Source of the DNA: Aquimarina sediminis
Lineage (GTDB): Bacteria; Bacteroidota; Bacteroidia; Flavobacteriales; Flavobacteriaceae
Direction of reading: 5' to 3'
DNA: 64,000 nucleotides
Assembly: GCF_002895435.1 (NCBI RefSeq)
Contig: NZ_POYJ01000013.1
Coordinates: 124,001-188,000, forward strand
Each line of letters begins with the position of its first letter. Position 1 is the stretch's first letter. The notes beneath the pieces were generated by a model. That model searched no databases and was not told the origin of the DNA. It saw only the letters and a program-made list of their open reading frames with translations. Of the stretch, positions 57,132 to 64,000 are shown one piece after another. Both the position numbers and the translations under genes were made by a program.

Positions 57132-60100
57132 ATGAAAGTAATTGTAAGATATAAAAAGGAGAACGTACGGATAAAGCTTAAGATGGTTGTTTTTAAGCTT
57201 TTACTCATCTTTTGTTTACTGATATCTTTATCATTCAATGAACAAGTTTTTTCAAACGAACACTCTGATGATTCCATTGCATATATAGATACAGAGGTTC
57301 AAAACTCCCAGATAATAGAAAATTCATTGGGAAATACGGATATTGTTGTTGGAGATTTTTCCGGACAATTTCAAAAAGCCAAAGAATTATACTTGTTTAG
57401 TCATGGTCGTCCAGGAGAACTTTATATACAGAAGGAATGGCTCTCTCCTCAAAAAATTGCAGACTGGATTCGAAAACAAAATATACAAAACCTAAAACAA
57501 TTACATATCTATGGTTGCAATTTTGGGAAAGGTAAAAAAGGAGAACGAGCAATAAACTATTTGGAGCAGACCCTGGATATTTCTATTTCTGCCTCTACAA
57601 ACATAACAGGTAAAGGAGGAGATTGGGAGTTAGAAATAGGAACAGCACCTCTAATTAATATTAAAGATTACCCTGCAACTCTACAAAATATTGGAGGAAC
57701 TATAAATACATATGCTTCGGTAACAGGTATAAGTGGCACAACATATACAGTAGATGATGCTTCATCATTTACTACAGGTGATTTGGTGATGATTATTCAA
57801 ATGAAAGGCGCCGTAATCAATACCTCCGATACAAGTGAGTATGGGTCTGTAATAGATTATAATGGTGTTGGTAGTTATGAGTTAGTAAATATTTCAGGGA
57901 TTTCAACTAATGATATATCATTTGCCAGTGTTTCTAACACATATGATGTTAATGGAACCGTACAGATCATAAAAGTGCCAGATTACTCAGCAAATGCATT
58001 AACTACAGTAACATCAGAGATAACAGGTATACCGTTTGATGGGACAAAGGGAGGTGTTATCGCTCTTAAGGCAGATGTACTTCGGTTAGATGCCAATGTA
58101 AATATAACAGCTTCAGGCTTTAGAGGAGGAGCAGTTAACCTAACCGATGGGGTGACTTCTGGATACATAGGAACCTCAGGAGCGCAAAAAGGAGAAGGAA
58201 TAGCAGACTTTACGGTAGGGGATCGAAAAAGAGGAAAACAAGCAAATGGAGGAGGAGCAGGAAATTGGACAAATGCCGCAGGAGCCGGTGGAGGTAACTT
58301 TGGAGTTGGAGGAAGAGGAGGAGAATATAATGGTTCTAATGTGATTAAAGAAGGAGGAGTTGGAGGAGATGCATTTGGAGGGTGTGGAAATGGATTAGGA
58401 GGACAAACACCTACCGTTATAAGATATCCAATAATGGGAGGTGGTGGAGGAGCCGGGGATAGTAATAATGGAGGAGTTTCTGTTGGAGGAATTGGAGGCG
58501 GAATTATATTCATATTTACCAATGAAATTAATGGTAACGGAGGAGGTATTCTAGCTAATGGAGAAAATGGTGACGCCAGTACAGCAGGAGACGGATCTGC
58601 CGGCGGAGGTGCTGGAGGTACTTTTTATACAGATGCTACTACTTTTTCTGGAACAATTTCTGTTTCATTAATTGGAGGGAACGGGGGTAATGCAACAAGT
58701 AATCATTCTTCTGGAGGAGGTGGAGGTGGTGGAGCTATCTTTTTAAATGGAGCTTCATTACCTGCAGCAATTTCTTTGAATGCTTCTGGAGGATCCCATG
58801 GAACAGGGTCAACAAGTACAACCCCCGAAAATGGCTTTGTAGGAGGTTTGGTAAATACTGGTCAGGTATCTCCACCAGAAATAATAAATAATCAAAGCTT
58901 TTCTCTTACTGTAGGAAACTTCTCTAATGGTGACTCAGTAGTAGGGGTGTCTGATCCAGGAAATGGTATTGTAGATGCTAATGTTAGTTCTGGATCAACA
59001 TTAAACAACTGGGCAATTGTTGGCCCTACAGATGCTATAGGGATTTTTCAAATTAATGGAACCACAGGGGGAGTGACTGTAGCAGATGCTTCAGTACTAA
59101 CCTCACCAAGAGGTTATAGTATCTATGTGCAAGTAGAAAATACAACTGGAGAGATATCGTGTGTAAAAGAAATAACTATTGCATTAATATGCGAGTATGG
59201 ATCAATAGATAGTGACCAAAATGCATTAACAGCATCTCCTAATGCAAATGCAAGTTGGGGAACCGTAGATGGAGCGGCAGGCTCAGCAGATATAACTTCT
59301 TCAGGAACTGATGTTGTGGCAAACAGGACAAGTATTTATGATGCAACAGCTACAATGTTATCATACTCTGATGTTTTCTCAGGAGGATCAGAAATAACAA
59401 TATATACAAGAAGATGGAGCTCTAGTTACCCCAGAGGAATGACATTGGCTTTTTCTGAAGATAATATTGCATATACTACAGAATCTTCAGAAATTATACC
59501 AACTTCTGAAACTGCCGGAGTATATGATCAGATAAGCTATACGATACCCAATAGCATGGTCGGATCGTATCAATATATCCGTTTAACACCCGCAGGTGGA
59601 ACTCAATCTCTATTACTAATTGATGCTGTGTCGATAACAAAAGAAGAGTGTTTTCTTTGCCCAGCAGGGGTTGATTCACCTACTTTATCTTCAACAACAA
59701 TAGCAAATATATGCCCAGTTCAAACCTTTGATTTAACCAGTATCACCGCTAGTAATGGTTTAGCAAATACAACATTGACTTGGCATACGGGAACTCCTGC
59801 TACAAATGCAAATAAAGTTGGTAGCCCTACTGCGGTGACCAATGGGATTTATTATGCTGCATTTTATAATGCTACGAATGACTGTTATAGCGGAGTTAAT
59901 GGAGAAGGAACAACAAAGGTACAAACTACAGGAGATGCAGATTGTGATGGAGTACTGGATATCACAGATATTGATGATGATAATGATGGAGTATTAGATT
60001 GCGTAGAAAGAGGAGATATTATGAATTGTTCACTCGATTCAGTTACTAGGATAGGGTATATTCCTAATACACGTGATATAGATGGGGATAATGGATATAC

Positions 60101-63100
60101 AATCGATGGAGGGCAGATGAGTGGATCTTCAACATTAAAAATAGAGAGTGACATTAATTTTAGCCTGTCTGGAACTGTAACAAGTGATGTGGTTTTTGTT
60201 CCTATGACAGAAAACCCAATTACCGAGGCAGGAATTGAAGCTTTAAACCTAGATGTAGTATTTATTGGGGGGATAGGAAATGCTACGACGACTTATTTGT
60301 CAGTAGCAGAGACAGATGCTATAAAAGATTGGTCGGTAGCATCATCAGAGAATATGGTTCTTGTGACAAATTTTTCAACAGAAAGATGGGGGTATACATT
60401 CTCTAACATAATATCCAACCCTAACCTACCAACTGCAGATGGTGAAAAAACAATAATCTTTAGAGGACCTTTTGGAAATTTAGTCTCATTTGATCAAGCA
60501 GGAGGAGTACAGGGAAGCTTATCCGGAGGGGATGGCGTTTCATATGCAAAAAACTCTAGTGGGGGAGATGTTATTTTAAGAGATAATCCAACTGGAGATC
60601 TAATTGTTTCGGATGTTGATATCTTAACAAGTTTAGGGGGAGTTTCTAATGGAGCGGCTATATCAACCAATAATGATAGAGTGATGCTTAACATTTTTGC
60701 ATATGTTATTTATGAATCAAAGTGCTCAGAATATTGGGAAGATACAGATAATGATACGATTGCAAATAGATACGACTTAGATAGTGATGGCGACGGTTGT
60801 AGTGATAGTGTAGAGTCAGGTAATACTTTGGCAATCAATAATGATATTGTCAACTCTAATACTGGAGCAGATGCCAATAATAATGGACTGTTAGATCAGT
60901 TTGAAGATGGCACCACAGGAAATATTAATTATCCCTCTACATATTATTATTCATTATCAACTACTACCAATGTATGCACAGATACCGATGGAGATGGCAT
61001 AGGTGATTTGGTAGATATAGATGATGATAATGATGGGGTACTAGATACTACAGAATTATCCTGTGGTGATGCTACTGCTACCAATACTAATGTGGTACTC
61101 ACAGCAGGGAGTCAGTTGATAGAAGGGACATTCAGTAATGGAGGAGCTAATGCTACTTACGCTATAGATTTATCAGATGCAAGTCAGGTATTGGTTGCAG
61201 CAAATGCATATGATGGAGCAGGAGTTCATTATATCTGGGATGATCGTACTACCAATATGAATTCTACAATAACAATTACTCCAGCAGCTAATAGTACACT
61301 GGGGATTATCAAATGGGGACCTGATCTTACCGAAGTTAATGATGCAGATGCCGATAATTTGGCTCAGACGATTATGCTAACCTGGACTCCTGGAGTTACG
61401 GCTACTGTTCGAGATCCAAATGTCGAACTAGATTTGGCAGACGGTTCAGTTATCAATTCGGGATCAAGTATTGTTCAATTGGCAAATTCAACCAATGGTA
61501 GTGGTACATGGTATATAGAGTTTGATACAAATTTACTCCCATTAACATTTACTTTGACTACAACACATACAGGTGCAGCTAATTTTGTATATGAAGGCTT
61601 CACGATACAGTCGGGATTATGCGAATTATCAGATACCGATGGGGATACAACACCAAATCATTTAGATCTGGATAGCGATGGTGATAGTTGTAGTGATAGT
61701 GTTGAATCCAGTAATACCTTGGTGACAAATAATGATATTATTAATTATAATACGGGTGCAGATGCGAATAGTAATGGACTGTTAGATCAATTTGAAGATG
61801 GTACTACAGGAAATATTAATTATACATCTACCTATGCTAATTATGCTAATGATAATACTTTGAATGTTTGTTTAGATACTGATGGAGATGCAATAGGAGA
61901 TTTGGTAGATATAGACGATGATAATGATGGAGTATTGGATGTTGCCGAAAGCCAACCATGTTCTTCTGCCGTAGAGTCTATTATTACACCAGTAGCTATA
62001 ATTTCTATTCCAGGAGCACCTTTTACAATAGATTGTAATACAGAAGGAAGTTTAAGTGAAATGATTGATGAAGATTTTTCATCTACGGGAGACGGATGCC
62101 GGGATTTAGACTGGACCGTAGCAGATGATAACCAAGGGAATGGGTTAAGGCTAACTCTAAGTACTGCATATGATAATATATCAGAGTTTTATTTGTGGAA
62201 TGATGTTAATTTATCTTCTGGGACTAATGATGGGATTCAAAATTTTTCTATTAAATTATACGATGCAAGTTCATCTTTAATAGGGACAGAAACAGGTTTT
62301 GTTGCAGCAAATGCAGGAGCTGCTATGCAAAGCTTTTCTTTTTCACAATCCTATAATGGAGTTCTAAGTTTTGATCTGGTAATAGAAACGACGTATACCA
62401 GAGCTCCGATACAGATAAGAGAGATCGCTATTGGTGGTCCTTCAGCAATATGTACAGTAGATTACGATACTGATGGCGATACTATTCCTAATCGTTTGGA
62501 TTTAGATAGTGATGGTGATGGTTGTGGTGATAGTGTTGAGTCTGGAAATACTTTAGCGATAAATAATGATATTATTAATTATAATACAGGTACAGATGCT
62601 AATAATAATGGATTATTAGATCAGTTTGAAGATGGTACCACAGGAAATATCAATTATGTATCCACTTATATAAATTATGGGTTAAGTGATTTCTTAAATG
62701 CTTGTTCAGACACAGATGGCGATGGAACTAACGATCTCTCAGATCTTGATGATGACAATGATGGAGTGTTAGATGCTACAGAATCTCCTGATTGTTACTA
62801 TACAGAAGCAGAAGCGTTAACTTTGATAGGAATAACTTCTGGATTAACAAGCCCTGATGATGATCAGAGTGATGGTGATATACAAATATTACATGATGGA
62901 GCTAATACCTATACGTTTAATTATAATGCTGGTCAGGCAATTTCTGGATCAGACTTACTATTGTTAGAATTTCCAACCCCAGTTTCTTTATCAGATATCA
63001 CTTTAATCAATAATACAACTTGGGGAGCAGGTGCAACAGCAAAACTACAAGGATCTCTGGATGGAGGAACTTGGGTAGATTTAACAGGTTCGATAGATTT

Positions 63101-64000
63101 AGCGACAACCACAAATAAGGTGTTTACAAATGGAGGAGTTGATGAATATTTTTATTATAAAATTTTGGGAGATGGCGGAACTAATACCGTGGCATCAACT
63201 ACCATTGGAGAAGTAACCTATACTATAAATAGTGGTTACGATGTTAACTTACATCCTAAATTAAGTTGTACAACAGATACCGATACCGATACCATTTATA
63301 ATCATTTAGATTTAGATAGTGATGGCGATGGTTGTAGTGATAGCGTAGAGTCTAGTAATACTTTGGTGATTAATAATGATGTAATTAATTATAATACAGG
63401 TGCAGATGCTAATAACAATGGATTATTAGACCAGTTTGAGGATGGTACTACAGGCAATATTAATTATACCTCTACTTATTATTATGGATTATCAGCGGTT
63501 ACCAATGTGTGTGCAGATACCGATGGAGATGGTATAGGTGATTTGGCAGATTTAGACGATGATAATGATGGGGTATTGGATAGTACAGAATTATCCTGTG
63601 GTGTTGGAGCTGCTGCGGTTACTAATACAGTTCTTACCGCAGGAAGCCAACAAATAGAAGGTACATATACTAATGGATCGGCTATAGCTGATTATGACAT
63701 TCAATTCTCAAATTTAAGTGCTGCCCTTGCAGCAGCTAATATAGTACCTGTAGATGGAGGATTACACTATATAGTTGATGATACCAACCTGGGAGATTAT
63801 GAAACAACTATGACAATAACTCCTCAAACAGGAAGTTTGTTGGAATCTATTGAGTGGGGGCCTGATTTGTTAGGAAATACTGATGCAGAAAATGATAATG
63901 ATGAACAGACTATTACCCTGACTTGGACACCTTCTGTTACTGCCGTAGTGGTAGATCCTGATAATCAATTAGATCTTGCAGATGGAACAGTGATTACTTC
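57132..64000 (+). CDS. giant DUF4347 surface protein (3' end beyond window)
   Basis: The frame is open from ATG 57132 to the window edge, at least 2289 residues. ATG 57183 is an alternative start. A basic N-terminus precedes a signal peptide (about 18-43). A DUF4347-type domain follows (about 72-175): LYLFSHGRPGELYI with His91, LHIYGCNFGKGKKGE with Cys129, and SASTNITGKGGDWELE. Next is a beta region, then a strongly glycine-rich section (about 372-550; GAGGGNFGVGGRGGEYNG). Beta domains then alternate with calcium-binding thrombospondin-type-3 blocks (DITDIDDDNDGVLD), four of which share a long conserved sequence. DUF4347 domains head many giant adhesin-like proteins. No C-terminal sorting domain is visible because the gene is cut; a T9SS type B domain would be expected. 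Confidence 0.88.
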   Translation, partial: MKVIVRYKKENVRIKLKMVVFKLLLIFCLLISLSFNEQVFSNEHSDDSIAYIDTEVQNSQIIENSLGNTDIVVGDFSGQFQKAKELYLFSHGRPGELYIQKEWLSPQKIADWIRKQNIQNLKQLHIYGCNFGKGKKGERAINYLEQTLDISISASTNITGKGGDWELEIGTAPLINIKDYPATLQNIGGTINTYASVTGISGTTYTVDDASSFTTGDLVMIIQMKGAVINTSDTSEYGSVIDYNGVGSYELVNISGISTNDISFASVSNTYDVNGTVQIIKVPDYSANALTTVTSEITGIPFDGTKGGVIALKADVLRLDANVNITASGFRGGAVNLTDGVTSGYIGTSGAQKGEGIADFTVGDRKRGKQANGGGAGNWTNAAGAGGGNFGVGGRGGEYNGSNVIKEGGVGGDAFGGCGNGLGGQTPTVIRYPIMGGGGGAGDSNNGGVSVGGIGGGIIFIFTNEINGNGGGILANGENGDASTAGDGSAGGGAGGTFYTDATTFSGTISVSLIGGNGGNATSNHSSGGGGGGGAIFLNGASLPAAISLNASGGSHGTGSTSTTPENGFVGGLVNTGQVSPPEIINNQSFSLTVGNFSNGDSVVGVSDPGNGIVDANVSSGSTLNNWAIVGPTDAIGIFQINGTTGGVTVADASVLTSPRGYSIYVQVENTTGEISCVKEITIALICEYGSIDSDQNALTASPNANASWGTVDGAAGSADITSSGTDVVANRTSIYDATATMLSYSDVFSGGSEITIYTRRWSSSYPRGMTLAFSEDNIAYTTESSEIIPTSETAGVYDQISYTIPNSMVGSYQYIRLTPAGGTQSLLLIDAVSITKEECFLCPAGVDSPTLSSTTIANICPVQTFDLTSITASNGLANTTLTWHTGTPATNANKVGSPTAVTNGIYYAAFYNATNDCYSGVNGEGTTKVQTTGDADCDGVLDITDIDDDNDGVLDCVERGDIMNCSLDSVTRIGYIPNTRDIDGDNGYTIDGGQMSGSSTLKIESDINFSLSGTVTSDVVFVPMTENPITEAGIEALNLDVVFIGGIGNATTTYLSVAETDAIKDWSVASSENMVLVTNFSTERWGYTFSNIISNPNLPTADGEKTIIFRGPFGNLVSFDQAGGVQGSLSGGDGVSYAKNSSGGDVILRDNPTGDLIVSDVDILTSLGGVSNGAAISTNNDRVMLNIFAYVIYESKCSEYWEDTDNDTIANRYDLDSDGDGCSDSVESGNTLAINNDIVNSNTGADANNNGLLDQFEDGTTGNINYPSTYYYSLSTTTNVCTDTDGDGIGDLVDIDDDNDGVLDTTELSCGDATATNTNVVLTAGSQLIEGTFSNGGANATYAIDLSDASQVLVAANAYDGAGVHYIWDDRTTNMNSTITITPAANSTLGIIKWGPDLTEVNDADADNLAQTIMLTWTPGVTATVRDPNVELDLADGSVINSGSSIVQLANSTNGSGTWYIEFDTNLLPLTFTLTTTHTGAANFVYEGFTIQSGLCELSDTDGDTTPNHLDLDSDGDSCSDSVESSNTLVTNNDIINYNTGADANSNGLLDQFEDGTTGNINYTSTYANYANDNTLNVCLDTDGDAIGDLVDIDDDNDGVLDVAESQPCSSAVESIITPVAIISIPGAPFTIDCNTEGSLSEMIDEDFSSTGDGCRDLDWTVADDNQGNGLRLTLSTAYDNISEFYLWNDVNLSSGTNDGIQNFSIKLYDASSSLIGTETGFVAANAGAAMQSFSFSQSYNGVLSFDLVIETTYTRAPIQIREIAIGGPSAICTVDYDTDGDTIPNRLDLDSDGDGCGDSVESGNTLAINNDIINYNTGTDANNNGLLDQFEDGTTGNINYVSTYINYGLSDFLNACSDTDGDGTNDLSDLDDDNDGVLDATESPDCYYTEAEALTLIGITSGLTSPDDDQSDGDIQILHDGANTYTFNYNAGQAISGSDLLLLEFPTPVSLSDITLINNTTWGAGATAKLQGSLDGGTWVDLTGSIDLATTTNKVFTNGGVDEYFYYKILGDGGTNTVASTTIGEVTYTINSGYDVNLHPKLSCTTDTDTDTIYNHLDLDSDGDGCSDSVESSNTLVINNDVINYNTGADANNNGLLDQFEDGTTGNINYTSTYYYGLSAVTNVCADTDGDGIGDLADLDDDNDGVLDSTELSCGVGAAAVTNTVLTAGSQQIEGTYTNGSAIADYDIQFSNLSAALAAANIVPVDGGLHYIVDDTNLGDYETTMTITPQTGSLLESIEWGPDLLGNTDAENDNDEQTITLTWTPSVTAVVVDPDNQLDLADGTVIT
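60780..63571 (+). repeat. four dispersed copies of a ~260-bp calcium-binding block
   Basis: Blocks start at 60780, 61671, 62505 and 63315. Each runs from DSDGD.C.DSVES or a close variant, through NNDI, TGADAN or TGTDAN, NNGLLDQFEDGTTGNINY to an aspartate-rich DDDNDGVLD. Between them lie different beta domains, so spacing is 810-891 bp rather than tandem. The first and fourth inter-block regions also resemble each other (STELSCG-like and TAGSQ...EGT). This is a modular duplication within the giant protein. Confidence 0.85.

Noticed and set aside
57983..58522. 179-codon proline-rich ORF on the minus strand
   Set aside because: It is the mirror of the glycine-rich segment of the giant surface gene; glycine codons read as proline on the other strand. 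The plus-strand frame is continuous through it.

Overview
The window looks like chromosomal DNA of a marine member of the Flavobacteriaceae (Bacteroidota), possibly close to Aquimarina; the genus is a guess. The evidence is AT-rich DNA, start codons in A-rich context mostly without strong Shine-Dalgarno sequences, type IX secretion (T9SS) C-terminal domains, a PorP/SprF protein beside a giant gliding-associated adhesin, hybrid two-component systems (HTCS) with Reg_prop/Y_Y_Y sensors or AraC outputs, a TonB receptor with a carboxypeptidase-like N-domain, and a class I ribonucleotide reductase whose ATP-cone sits on NrdB rather than NrdA.

Layout. 1-2070: end of an OPA-type MFS permease and galT. 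2410-6203: TonB-dependent siderophore-type receptor with a clear terminator, then an unrecognised lipoprotein flanked by odd repeats. 6717-14852: a 7TMR-DISM hybrid sensor/AraC regulator, a trimeric-fibre-like repeat protein and a T9SS cargo protein. 15190-21154: a membrane AraC regulator followed by four exported proteins on the same strand (PDZ-alpha/beta hydrolase, trypsin-like protease, YD-like repeat protein, DUF885 metallopeptidase). 21357-25186: TerB-like protein, converging on nrdB-nrdA. 25187-26984: nearly gene-free, with an orphan intrinsic terminator and a cluster of nested inverted repeats that looks like a structured leader RNA. 26985-29839: tiny acidic lipoprotein, TPR histidine kinase and response regulator. 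29841-31304: REP-like repeats, an ECF sigma factor and a long perfect hairpin. 31559-36253: propeller histidine kinase plus a REC-first kinase, a two-gene phosphorelay without DNA-binding output. 36620-46406: 2919-residue T9SS type B adhesin with nine tandem 285-bp repeats, plus PorP/SprF. 47013-54587: a complete HTCS with a non-ATG start and two paralogous DUF5018-like/leucine-rich-repeat lipoproteins. 54743-56359: sterol-desaturase-type hydroxylase and an MddA-like membrane methyltransferase. 57132-64000: start of another giant surface protein (DUF4347, glycine-rich region, recurring calcium-binding blocks) that runs off the window.

How it fits together. Most of the window is cell-surface biology: secreted or surface-anchored proteins, each block accompanied by its own sensor-regulator. 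The only central metabolic functions are galT and nrdBA. The most informative non-obvious items are the NrdB ATP-cone, the structured leader plus mini-lipoprotein/kinase/regulator module, the orphan terminator beside nrdB, and a dispersed inverted repeat family that forms a 22-bp perfect hairpin at 31241-31304 and recurs around the lipoprotein gene at 5100-6203. No tRNA, rRNA, CRISPR array or intact insertion sequence was seen.
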